A DNA stretch of 64,000 nucleotides from Halichondria panicea (lineage: Eukaryota > Porifera > Demospongiae > Suberitida > Halichondriidae). Made by a program: the position numbers and the translations under genes. The stretch covers positions 298,931 to 362,930 of the forward strand of contig NC_087386.1 of assembly GCF_963675165.1 (NCBI RefSeq), in the 5' to 3' direction. Positions within the stretch are counted from its first letter, which is position 1. Each line of letters starts with the position of its first letter. This document shows, piece by piece, positions 51,254-63,900 of this stretch. Under the pieces are notes generated by a model. The model saw nothing but the letters and a program-made list of their open reading frames with translations, was not told where the DNA came from and did not search any database.

Positions 51254-53320
51254 TCATCTCTTTCTTTTCTTCTTAGCATCAGCCTCATCGTCATCGTCCT
51301 GAGGTTTAGCCTTTGTCTTAGACTCCACTAGAGCAGTGGTTGTTTTCTTCATGAGATCTCTGCTCACAAACTCCTCATCGCTACCACTGTCCTCGTCTAC
51401 AGGGGGGGGGGGGTTAGAATAATACATACAAGTCTATACATTGCTTACCATAGAACATTTGTCGTGAGCCCATCTTTGGCAGGTCCACCTTCACATTGCC
51501 AGCCATACCGCCCTCGACAACATGGCGGAACTGTGACAACAGAAATACAGTGGATGTACTTTAGAATAAAAAACAGCAACACATTACAGTCCTCGTGGAT
51601 CTAAGACACAGTGATTTATAATTATAATAATTAAGTCACAGCAGCTCACCTCCTCGTCCTCCATCTCCTTGTGGACAGTGTCCAGGTCCCTACTAGAGAG
51701 CTCCTCCGCTAGACTCACTAACTTGCCCTCCACACTGCTCAGCTGTTCGATCACATACTCCTCACTGCCAGGGGACAGCTTGGGCTTCAGGGCATGAGAG
51801 TGAGGCTATACAGGGGTTAGGGGGTATGTGTTGGTACAGGGCATGAGAGTGGGGCTATACAGGGGTTAGGGGGTATGTGTTGGTACAGGGCATGAGAGTG
51901 AGGCTATACAGAGGTTAGGGGGTATGTGTTGGTACAGGGCATGAGAGTGGGGCTATACAGGGGTTAGGGGGTATGTGTTGGTACAGGGCATGAGAGTGAG
52001 GCTATACAGAGGTTAGGGGGTATGTGTTGGTACACAGGGCATGAGAGTGGGGCTATACAGGGGTTAGGGGGTATGTGTTGGTACAGGGCATGAGAGTGAG
52101 GCTATACAGAGGTTAGGGGGTATGTGTTGGTACAGGGCATGAGAGTGAGGCTATACAGGGGTTAGGGGGTATGTGTTGGTACAGGGCATGAGAGTGAGGC
52201 TATACAGAGGTTAGGGGGTATGTGTTGGTACAGGGCATGAGAGTGAGGCTATACAGAGGTTAGGGGGTATGTGTTGGTACACAGGGCATGAGAGTGGGGC
52301 TATACAGGGGTTAGGGGGTATGTGTTGGTACAGGGCATGAGAGTGAGGCTATACAGGGGTTAGGGGGTATGTGTTGGTACAGGGCATGAGAGTGGGGCTA
52401 TACAGGGGTTAGGGGGTATGTGTTGGTACAGGGCATGAGAGTGAGGCTATACAGGGGTTAGGGGGTATGTGTTGGTACAGGGCATGAGAGTGAGGCTATA
52501 CAGAGGTTAGGGGGTATGTGTTGGTACAGGGCATGAGAGTGAGGCTATACAGGGGTTAGGGGGTATGTGTTGGTACACAGGGCATGAGAGTGGGGCTATA
52601 CAGGGGTTAGGGGGTGTGTGTTGGTACAGGGCATGAGAGTGAGGCTATACAGGGGTTAGGGGGTGTGTGTTGGTACAGGGCATGAGAGTGAGGCTATACA
52701 GGGGTTAGGGGGTATGTGTTGGTACAGGGCATGAGAGTGGGGCTATACAGGGGTTAGGGAGTATGTGTTGGTACAGGGCATGAGAGTTGAGAGTGGGGCT
52801 ATACAGGGGTTAGGGAGTGTGTGTTGGTACAGGGCATGAGAGTGAGGCTATACAGGGGTTAGGGGGTATGTGTTGGTACAGGGCATGAGAGTGGGGCTAT
52901 ACAGGGGTTAGGGGGTATGTGTTGGTACAGGGCATGAGAGTGAGGCTATACAGGGGTTAGGGGGTATGTGTTGGTACAGGGCATGAGAGTGGGGCTATAC
53001 AGGGGTTAGGGGGTATGTGTTGGTACAGGGCATGAGAGTGAGGCTATAATAAATTGAAGTCCTATACAATTTTATATTGCACCACAATTAATCTAAAGCT
53101 TGTACTACATTTGCAGATATGTACTTGTGTAGTCGTACAATACACACACACAGTACTTTCTTACTGCTTTGATGTGCTGCATCTTCTCTGTGAGATGCTC
53201 CACTCCGTTGTTGACCTGTCCCAAAAGTTTATTGGCACTCTTGGTTTTACTCTCACTCTCAGCACACTTCCTCTTGGCATCGTCAAGGTGACCTTAGAAC
53301 TCCTCCAGCATACGCTGACC

Positions 53321-53361
<41 letters not shown>

Positions 53362-53668
53362 TAAATGGAGTAGTAGCTATTAGCATGAATGCTTTGTACA
53401 CCACTTTCTAAGTAGCAGTGTACATGTACATACTAAGTTAGTACAACAGTACTGTCTGCATACATGTATAGTACACGTGTGTATGATTCTTACGTAGACA
53501 TCTTTGCCTCTCCCGAGTACTTGAGGTCCTCAAACTGTGCCTGCAGCTTCTCCCTCTCCTCCTTGAGCCGTGACACCACCTTAGTGTTCTCCTCTCTCAG
53601 CTGCTCCAAATGTCTCTTAGTGTCCCCCTGGTTCAGGAACCTATCCACCACCTCCTGGATGTCTGACA
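51254..53668 (-). pseudogene. ODAD3: ODAD3/CCDC151-like 3' fragment, truncated and with a stop codon
   Basis: Minus-strand exons 53494 to about 53668 (cut), 53165-53321, 51650-51805, 51449-51530 and 51254-51396 join in phase. They match the C-terminal half of the outer-dynein-arm docking protein ODAD3/CCDC151: SDIQEVVDRFLNQGDTKRHL, LEDLKYSGEA-like FEDLKYSGEAK, LVSLAEELSSRDL, MEDEEFRHVVEGG and VKVDLPKMGSRQMF, ending in a Lys-rich tail. The normal protein docks dynein arms on ciliary doublets. The 5' end is lost at about 53668, where the CDK9 pseudogene begins, and an in-frame TAA lies at 53294-53296 in place of a sense codon (EEF-stop-GHLDDAK). Other exons are open, so the loss seems recent. 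Confidence 0.82.
51786..53045. repeat. 49-bp minisatellite, about 25 units, copying an ODAD3-like acceptor
   Basis: The unit is GGGCATGAGAGTGAGGCTAT plus ACAGGGGTTAGGGGGTATGT plus GTTGGTACA, with small variants. On the gene strand each unit contains CCTGTATAG|CCTCACTCTCATGCCC, which is the true acceptor and the first 18 exon bases (51788-51805). The 1.26 kb array fills nearly the whole intron. Confidence 0.93.
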
Positions 53669-54656
53669 CTCTTTAGGCAGCTCCAATTTTGTGTACAGAT
53701 CCAACTTGTCACAGCTTGGCCAGATGTCTCCCTGCATGATTGGATCGATTTTATCTCTGCCAAGGAGAATTTGACATCTTCACAACTTAGGAGGCCGGCT
53801 AGATCGTGGGCACAGAATTCAAACACGAGGTAAATGCTCCCTCTCTCTCTGTTGTACGGAGTCGCTGTAAGGAGAGAGAGAGATATCGTATATAGCAGGT
53901 TTATATTGAGGGTATAAACTTTCGCGGAAAGGCTACTAGAAAGGTTTTCGAAGATTTACTTCTCACGAAATAGCAGATTTTTTTGGCATGCATGCGATAT
54001 TAAATTCGTGGGTATAAACATTTGCGGTACAATTAATCAGCGAGCATTTATACTCGCTATACGGTACCTTGCTATACAATCATAAATTAATTTGTGAGGC
54101 CATTTCCACTGATACAAACTAGTCAATGGTGCTACATTACCTTTGGTCCTACAGATCTCAATAAGGGACACGATGTTCTCATGGTCGAGCAGTTGTAGTA
54201 TCCGTATCTCCCTCAGTGCAGTCATGGGAAACTGCACAGTGTGTGACAATGAATGAAATGTCACCTTATTGAAACAACAGGCTGTTATGACACTTAAGAC
54301 TACCTACACAAAACATGATATGCTGCATGCTTATGGGCGAAATATAGAAATATTGCATAATTAGAGTGCCGCCTTCAATTGAGATGTTCCGGTACTGTGA
54401 CCACGACTCACCCCTTCAGTCTCATTCTCCATCCGCACTTTCTTAAGAGCTACGAGTGCATTTGTCCTCCTATTGCGAGCTTTAAACACCTCCTTAATAG
54501 TGACGAAGACATTGTTACTGATCATACAGGATTCTAGAGTGCTGCCATGAACGTGAACAGATTGTATCTCTATCAGAAAGCTCCCTTAATTGAGTCCTAA
54601 TACGATTTATGGGAAGTCAACGTTGTGTGTGTGTGTGTGTGTGTGTGCCCTTTGTG

Positions 54657-54702
<46 letters not shown>

Positions 54703-54844
54703 GAACTCACCCAAAAGTTCCCTGGCCAACTTTGGCCAACCGCTCATACTTTCCAATCTCTGGACAGAAGGGGAAGTTGATGGCAGAGGATTTCATGGGT
54801 CCCCCAGAGCTCGCCTGACTAGAGGTAGTGCCTGAAGCACTCAT
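53669..54844 (-). pseudogene. CDK9: CDK9 pseudogene, partial copy at the duplication edge
   Basis: Sequences homologous to CDK9 exons 1-3 and pieces of exon 4 are present on the minus strand. Exon 1 (54711-54844) is intact. Exon 2 has lost its acceptor context (CTATTAG|GGAGG has become ATTAAGGAGG). Exon 4 has two large internal deletions, so the kinase core with HRD and DFG is gone, and it stops at the junction with ODAD3-like sequence near 53669. It cannot make a kinase. The intact parent is at 38753-40594. Confidence 0.92.
53886..54067. mobile_element. ATAGCGGGT-family element in the CDK9 pseudogene
   Basis: Left end ATCGTATATAGCAGGTTTAT and right end TATACTCGCTATACGGTACC bound about 180 bp. 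This copy is more complete than its partner at 39625-39755. Confidence 0.65.
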
Positions 54845-54973
54845 GGCCGGCCGGCTGTGTGTGTTTGGTGTGCCAAGTCAACTGTGCTAACCACGCCCCT
54901 AACCAATAGGTCATTACCTCTAGCCACTCCCACAAAGAAATATAGGGGTGTTCCAGCTAGACCTTCCCTTGAA

Positions 54974-57900
54974 ATGGCTGAATCTACAACACTGAATGCT
55001 GCTAGTTCCCCACAGTTGATGGAGGATGATTTCACTACTGGGGAATGGGTATGATATTCACATGATAGATAGATACTCAATGATCAGTGCATTCTCCTAG
55101 TGCCTAGATGTACTTGTTGACCACCCATAAACACACTTGGCATCATTCATTCATCACAGTATAGTGCCTACACTCTACCCTGTCAGTGTGAGGTGTTTTA
55201 TCTCATGTTGTTGTTCTCTCCACATGTACCACTCTCTCTGGATGGACAACAGTGGGAGATTAAGGTACGTTGTGTGCAATCACATTCTACCAAGCTGACA
55301 TGCTTGTGCTCTGAGCACTTGTTGTTAGGAGGTAGACAGTGTAAAGAAGAGCACATACGGATAACTGAATGTGATACTATTCCTTAATTGAGACAAGTAG
55401 ATCTACTCGTAGTAGTACCTGAAAGTATGCATGGTTAATCAAGTGTTTCAGTCTGCATGTTTGGCTGTCCACAATTGTTTCCCCTCCCCCTGTGTTCATG
55501 CATCACCAGTGTACTGTATCACTGCACTAATGTTCTCTTCCTTCCATTTCATGCATCTCCACCTCACCTTTGACTGACCCTCTGAAACAACAGACTGTAA
55601 GTTGGTGTGTGTTGTCAGAGTATTTAGTGTCTGTTGCATATTCTGTGATGTTTCTACTTCCCCATTATTACTCTTGTGTGTGTGCAGTGCCATAGTGTTA
55701 TATAGGGAAATATTTAGTATGATCACATTCAACCTCGTAATCATTCATTTACTATCTTCCCACTGTTTGCCCTGTGGACTCTCCCTCTCTGGATCAACAG
55801 TGGGTTAGTTGTGTTTGCACGTGCACACTTATTTTAATGGTTACTAGGAACTCGTAAATTAATATTTAGCCGAGGCCCACACAACTTATTAGGCTGTACT
55901 TATATTACTTTTGGTGGTTCATAGAATATGCATCTAAGTTGGTACATTATCGTGTTTGTCTCTTCCCATGCACACACTCATTCCTATGTTGGACCACACA
56001 CTGATTTGGACTACTGTAGGAGGTGAGCTTCTTACGAGTACTCAATGTCCACACACTAAAATGGTTCAGCTGCAATGTGTACGGATGTACTGGTTACCTA
56101 GCATCATTAGCGTGTGTCCCTTGTCCTCTAGAGCTGACCCTCTCCCTCGTATAGGGTAGACCATGGCTACGAGGACGATATCAGCCTCCCAGTTTGTGGT
56201 TACCCCAGGTGTAGGCCAGGGCACATTTTAACTGTTCAATTCGTAGTCCCATTTTACGCACAAGTTGGTGTGTATCATTAATTTTGTGTACATTGTGTTC
56301 ATGTAAATTCCACAACTAATTAAGTTGTTGAAGATTTTTCCCAAGAGCTTTTCTATGCACCACCATTGTGTACATTGTGTACATGTAAATTTGTGTTTAT
56401 GTAAATTCCCCAACCAATTAAGTGCCTACTGAACCTAAAACTTGTTGTTGCCTATTTCTCCCAACTTTTTTATTTCTTAGCTTTTCTATGCCAGGTCTAG
56501 CCACTTGTTGCTATGTGTAGTCAGTCCCATACACACCAGCGTTCAACTGATCTGATGTCTTGTATGTGTGTTAAGATTAAATCTCTCCCTCACATGTACC
56601 ATTTGATGTGTATCAGAAGGCCATTGAGGTATGTTGTGATTGTGTGTGTGTCTCGTGGAGTGCGTGTGTTGTATTGTACAACAAACAAAATCATATGTAT
56701 TAAAGTTGTACATGTAAGATGCTTGTTGTACCGTTTACCGTCCCTTCCACTGACCCACCCACTGACCCTTCCATTATCTGCTATTGCTAGTACCGAGTAC
56801 CTGTGTGTGTACTAGCCAGTGTGTGTACTACCAGTGTTCATATCACTCTCTCCTCACATGTACCCTCTGTGGACTGTTACTCAACAACAGACTGTGAGTT
56901 TATTGCATGTACATATAATGGCGTACTAGGCTGACTTGTATACATGTACTACTGCATGAAGGCAGAAAGAATAACTTGCGTGACTTTATTTAGGATTAGT
57001 ACGTACTGAAAGTTTCATGCTGTACAGACGTGTACTTGAAATAATTGATGTATACATGTGTGAATGCATTCATATACTATATAGCGCGAAATTTTTGAGG
57101 CACTTATATTTCGTGAAATGGCCTCTAAACGCATTTCGTTGCACAATGTTCGCGGAATATCTGCTTACCGGAAGCCACGCCTTTAAATCTTTGCACGTTA
57201 TAGCAGATAATTCTAATTAAAGAACAATTTTCGTGGACTTAGTACGTACTGAAAGTTTCATGCTGTACAGACGTGTACTTGCAATAATTGATGTATACAT
57301 GTGTGAATGCATTCGTGTATTTGAACATGTTCATTTCTCTACATGTCCGTGTCCTACTGCTTGTTAATGTGACTACTGCTAATGATTACTGGAACAACAG
57401 AGTGTAAGTTACAGTATGCAGACATGTATGAATGCACTCACTGCTCCTACCATCATCCCCCTCTCTCTGTTTCCATGTGTGTCTTACGCTGGTGTCTCAT
57501 TGGACTAAACAGAAGGTGAGCGGGACACTGCACTGACTTGTGACTGTACTTGTGTCAGTAATGTTTGAGTTGCATGAGTACATGTGTATTGGCATTCATA
57601 GTGTACAGGTTTGTGATTATATTCTTTTCTCTCTCCCTACATTTCCATGGTTACTGAATATCTGGAACAATAGAAAGTGAGTCAAACAATGTTGGCAAAC
57701 ATACCGTACACCTCATGTGCATTCAGTTTGTAATAGTCTTATATCCTTACCTGACCCTCGTAGCTACACCTATAGACAACTCATAATGTGTGACCACAAA
57801 CACACAGTCTAACTCACTCTTGTCTTTGTTCACCTTGTCCAGTATAAGGCTGGGCATGAGAGTGAACTGAAGCGTCATGAGACGGTGAGTGTTGACAGTT

Positions 57901-60900
57901 GCACTTACTACTCTCGTGGTAAGAGTGGTACACGCAGTCTAGCAGAACGACAATGTGTGTACATGTACTGTCCATTGTATGATGAATGGTTGCTTTTTGT
58001 CTACCTTTGTGTATGTTTTATAAGCCCACTTTTACTGTTTGACTGTGTGAGGTTATACCGTATAGCGGGTAAATATAATATTATGATATACTCGTCAAGG
58101 TTGGTGGTTGCTGATTTTTATATTTTGATAATTTGTACATTTGTATCAGCTGTATGTTCTATTTGGTGGAATGTTCATTCAGTCGTATATATATTCTTTA
58201 CTCCCCCAGAGAAGAGCTGCCCTCCAACAGAGACTGTCTGGTGACATCACTGACCAGGACCGGAGACAACTGCAGGGAGAGCTGAAGGAGATGGAGGGGG
58301 AGATCAAGAAGTGTGTCTCAAAGATACAAGTGTGTGAGGGGAGGATACAATACTATGAGAATGAGATTGCTAAGACACGACTAAGACCAGAGGAGAGGCA
58401 GAGAAAGGAAGGTGAGGGGAGCAAGGAACTTTATAGTACAGTGAGTGTTGATGCTCATAGTTGCAATCACTCGTACCTGTAGCAACTTACATGTAGTGTG
58501 TTATTAGTAGACTGTACATACAGCTGGTCCATTTAATGAAAGCTTTTACTATGTTCGTAATCCCGCTCTTTTTGTTGGTTTTATAAACTTTATGTTGCTA
58601 GGAAACTGACTTTTGTACACGTCTGAGCTACCGTATATGCTTGATCAGAGGTCGCTCTCAAATAGTAGCCTCAGTGAACTTTGACTCTAGCATTTCTGCA
58701 CGTGGCAGCCAGGCTAGTATTAATGATTTAGCTACATGTACCTAGCTACTAGCCTAGTAGCTAGGTACAGGTAGCAGCTTGTTAGTGCTTCACCGTGGCA
58801 AAGACTTTCTCATGGCAGAGTTCAGGTTTATGCAGGTGAAAAGAACTTTTGAGGACAAACTAAAGGTTGTTGAATTAGCTGGAGCTAATAAACGCCGCTT
58901 TTGAATTGTAGCCTCCTCTTCCAGAAAATGAAACATTTAGTAGCCGCGGCCTCTGATCAAGCATATACGGTATATTCCTTGCTATTCCACACATCTGTCA
59001 CAGTGTACATGTATTATAATTATGGACACTGTTTATCAGACGTTGATTAATACGTACATCAATATGTGCACATACATGTACAGTCATTGTGATTGAGTGA
59101 TTGGGTTGGTAACGTTGTACTGTGTACTTAGTGACATCATCATGTTAATTCATTCATAGCACATTCCTGTAATGATCAGCCACATTCCCTGTCATTGGTG
59201 GGTCACTCACTTAGCAAGCTTTATGTACGTACAGCTGCTGTATCCATTGTTTGTAGCAGATCGATGCCGGTCCTTCCATTAATTAACCTTTTGTGTAACT
59301 TGAGTTACACTACACAGTGGCGGATCTAGGGGGAGATCCCAGGGTGCCACGGATCCCCCCTTTCAGTATAGCTATTGTGACTTTACTACAGCTACCAGCG
59401 AGCTATTTATCAGTTTTGTAGCTATTGTAATTTGATTCAATCATTGTACCTGTTGTTCTGATGCATCAACTGCCAAAGGAGTGTTCAGGTTAGCTAGGCT
59501 AGCTAGTTGACTGTTCGTGGCAGCTAGCTAGCTCTACACAAGGGACTTCTCCTGGCTGAGTATTGGATTTTCCCTAGTCACATGAGACCGGAAGTGGGCA
59601 TAACCCCAACAATTTTGCACTGTGCGCTCGTAGTTTGGAACCCCCCTTTTATGTAAGAGCTACCTAGTTGCCTTCCACACTCAAATGTACTCTATTGCGT
59701 GTACATGCAGAATGATTTGTGTATGTGTGTATTCTGAGTCTGCTCACCTGAATGCCATAGCGCTGCTCTTACAGCGTGGATAGCCTCCACAAATAATGGC
59801 ATAAAAGCAAGCAAAAGCTAAGACACTTACTATACACATTGGCTATAGAGCTAGCTAGATGTAGTAGTCGGCTTTAATTCGAGGCACTTCATTACACATG
59901 CGCACTATGACAGCCAACTGGAGCCCTACCTGAGAAGACACTACATGGCTGTACATATTATTATGTCTCGGGTGCACATTGTCAGCTTAAAATTAATGGA
60001 ATAGCTGCAACTGTTTTCGTAAAAACAGCCGCTTTGCTGAAAACACAAGCAGCACCGGTGTGTGTTCGTTCAATTGGTGTTCGTTCAATTGAAGGCCCTT
60101 TACCAGTAAAGTCGTGACGTATGATTATAATGTTGGTAAAGGAAGATTTGTGCATACATTTCTCATGTTTTCTACTCATCACCATTCTTTTATTACATCA
60201 ATCAAATGTTTACATGTCTTTTGTAGCTAGGCAACCAACTACATATGTGTTATGTTTGAGTTAGTGTATGCATGTGTAATTATAGTGACATATTGTTTAG
60301 AATCGAAGCGATTGTTTGATGAGGCGATGAAGCACGGACACGTCTTGGTCAACATTGTCAACATGCTCGTGTTTGGACCGGCGGGAACAGGGAAGACCAA
60401 CCTCAAGCACCTGCTAACTGACAAGCCCCCTCCACTACAGCGACACAGCACTCCTTGTATGGAAAAGCCAGTACGCATTCGATCCGTGTCCAACACGAAA
60501 TTCAAAACAACTGGAAGAGGCTGGGAAGAGATGTCTCAGCCAAAGCTGCGCAAGCTACTTGCTCAAATTATCGCCAAGTTACCAAAAGAAAGCACTGATC
60601 CATCCACCGTATCAAGGGTTGCCAAGAGCTTGAAGAAGATGACCACAACCAAGCTATTTTCTGACCACTTTTCTGATTCCATTTCGAGCCCATCGAGGAA
60701 CGATTCCGATGAACTTTCTGGCTCTACAAGAAAGTTGAAGAAAGCCGTTGATAAAGTGATAGCGAGTGTAGTGAGTGGTGTGGCAGAAGAGCTGAAGCCA
60801 GCCACACAGGGAACTGACCAACTGTCGAGCAGTGACCAGCAAGAAGGAGAACTGTTTGATTCCAACTGGGTGTACGTTACCGACTGTGGCGGCCAGCCGC

Positions 60901-63900
60901 AATTCCACGACATCAGCCCTCTCTTCATCAAGCACATTTCGGTGGCGTTGATAGTCCTGCGTTTGATTGACGAACTCTCCAGTTTCCCTTCTGACGAGTA
61001 CTACAAGGATGGGCAGCTTGTTGGTAGTCCTCATGCATCTCACATGACCCTCGGGGAGACACTTCAGAGTCTCATTCGATCCATTGAGTCCCATACCTCA
61101 CAAGACAAGAAGCCGAAGATGATATTTGTGGGCACATTCTTAGATCAGCTGAAGAGCTCGGATACACTTATCAAGAGGAATCAAGAGATTCTCGACATGC
61201 TGCCACCCGATATCAAGAAGCTATTGGTGTACGAAAATCTTGGAATGAACAATCTGATTTTTGGTCTCAACACAATCAGCCGAGAAGAAGATTCACTGGC
61301 CACTGCCAATAGGATTAGAATTGCTATTGAGCGCTCTATTCCGTTGAAAGTCAAAATGCCCATCTGGTGGTCCTTCTTGGATTCACTTCTCCAGAGTTTA
61401 TCTGCCAGTCTCGAGCGAGGTGTACTAGGCATTGAAGAATGTCTCCAATTAGCCACTCGATTTGGTTATGTGCTCAAAGATCTTGAAGCTGCTCTGGTCT
61501 TCTTTGACAGCGTGTGTATAGCGCACTACTATCCCTCCATTCTCCCCAACACAGTGTTTGTGGATGCCCAGATTCCACTAGACAAGATCACCGAGCTCTC
61601 ACAGCACGCCATCTCCCTGAGGGATCCTGAAGTTAAATCAAACACAGGAGGGACAGATGCCGAATGGAAGAGATTTAGAGACGAGGGCATAATCACTGTA
61701 AAGTTCCTACAATTCTTCGAGAAGCATTACATTAAAGGCATCTTTTCTCCAGAAGATATGCTGTTGATCATGAAAAAGCTTCTCGTGATTGCTCCCATTC
61801 CACTAGTGGAAGCCACTCCCTACCAAGCCGAGTTCTTCATGCCATCTCTACTCACATCGATCCCACCTGCTGAGCTAGACAAAGTTCGTTCCTCCTTCAC
61901 AACATCACCCCTCGCTGTCTACTTTCGTAGTGGGTGTATTCGCTCTGGAGTGTTTTGCTGTCTAGTTGTGGACGTAATCAAGAGGGTGGGCTGGCAAGTT
62001 TTGCTGCCTTCAGGGAAACCAATCTGTTTTGCTAAAAATTGTATCCAGCTAAGAATTCCCAAGCACCCGTGTACCGTGGCTCTGATCGACTCATTCTCGT
62101 ATATCGAAGTATACATTGACGTCCCTTTTCCTCTGCGCAAAAAACTTTGTCTTTCCATTCGCAATGAAATTTTGAACAGCATTAAATCGTCGTGTGACAT
62201 GTTACATTACAACAACGACACACCCGAGACAGGCATCTTTTGCCCATGCAAGAAGAGCACTGGAAGCATACGCAAATTGCACCTTGCTGATGTCAGCGAA
62301 CAGAAAGACTATTGGATATGCTCCCAGGAAGCACGTGTGTGGGGAGAGCTCACTGATGAAGGTAGAATCTGGCTGGACCATAGCGAAGGTTCTGGTGAGT
62401 ACCGAGTGATTTTTATAATTAAAAAGTATATATTTTTCCCTCAATTAGGTGAATCATCCTCTGCTACGAGAGGCACTTGTACGAAGACTGAGAGAAATAG
62501 TGATCAGCAGCAAAACTCCGGTAAGTATACATAACAGCAGCTCTCTATTGAGTGGAAGAACAACATTAACTATCGTTGGTTTGATATGCATGTTGTTGTT
62601 TTAGTAATTCCTTTGTTTTGTTCAGTCCATCAATGTGGGACTCTGGCCAATGTTGTTAGTAGCACTGGATCTGGAATGAGTGATCAACAGCCTTGTTTGA
62701 GTGAGCATGTTAATTGATAAACGTACTACATGAGTGTAACTGCTGTGTCTGCTTTTCCTCAGGTAATTCTGTAATGGAAGATGTGTGCTTGAAGACGGAA
62801 GTACATGTGCATGTTCATGATCAGCGAAATACTTCTGGTAAGCTTTTTATTTTGTGGTTTTTTTGTTTATAACCGTTCCCTCCTCAGACAAATCGTCTCC
62901 TGTGTTCGATATAATGAGTGATCAACATACCAGTAAGAAAATTCAACAAGTTATTTTGAGTTTGAAAGTTTACTTTTTTTCTCGGACCACATTTAGTATA
63001 ACTGTTGTTTTCTTCAGGTGAATTGTCCTCTGTTACAGTAATGGAAGATGTGTGTAAGAAGACTGGAGTGAGGGACCAACAACTAGATCAAGAAATCCCT
63101 GAGAATGACATCACTCGATTTGCGGAGAAATTTCCTCAACTGCTGAGCGTGCACAAGGTAGGTAGTACTCTACATCTTAATAAGTACTTATCATCCTGAC
63201 ATTTTGGCAAGGGAAGTACATGTAAGATGTTAGGTGGGGATGATGACATGTTTGTGGTATGCCAATAATCAAGAATTCATTAACATGCCCGATTATTATT
63301 GTTCACCAGAACCACTCAATTGTATTCCCATTGAGTTTCCTAGAAGGTATTTGCTATAGGGGCAATCCCCACCAAATGAAACACTGTTTATTTTACAGGC
63401 TTTGACAATTAACGATCTACAACATGTCTACGTGACTCTACATGAAAGTGCCCCTTACTGGTTGAATCTGGGATTGGCTCTAGGTCTAACTCATCCTGTT
63501 CTCAACAACATCGATACTGGCAAGCATCGTGGCGATAATCTGTCTTGCTTGCGTGAAATGCTGGTTAAGCTCCTGAGTACACAAGATGTAACATGGAGTC
63601 TCTTGTCAGACGCTCTCAAAAATCCCACAGTGAAACTCGTCAATTTAGCAGATAGCATCACAGGTAACCATTTTCAATGTTTGTGTAGTTTGCTTTATTT
63701 GTCATTTTTAGTGCTTGATATAGACAATAAATTGTACGTATTATTAATTTTAGTGATACCTTTTCTTCATGCAGTCAATCAATCCACAACTCCTAACCTG
63801 CTCGATCGACTCAGCCTCCCCCCAGCCTCCCTCGGTGAATTAACTGATGTCACACGTCGTTATGGCAATCAAGCTGGAGTGGCTCATGCATTGAGAGCGT

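Noticed and set aside
51786-53045. Regularly spaced repeats resembling a CRISPR array
   Set aside because: Units are contiguous without unique spacers, lie in an intron of a eukaryotic gene and extend an exon edge; this is a minisatellite.
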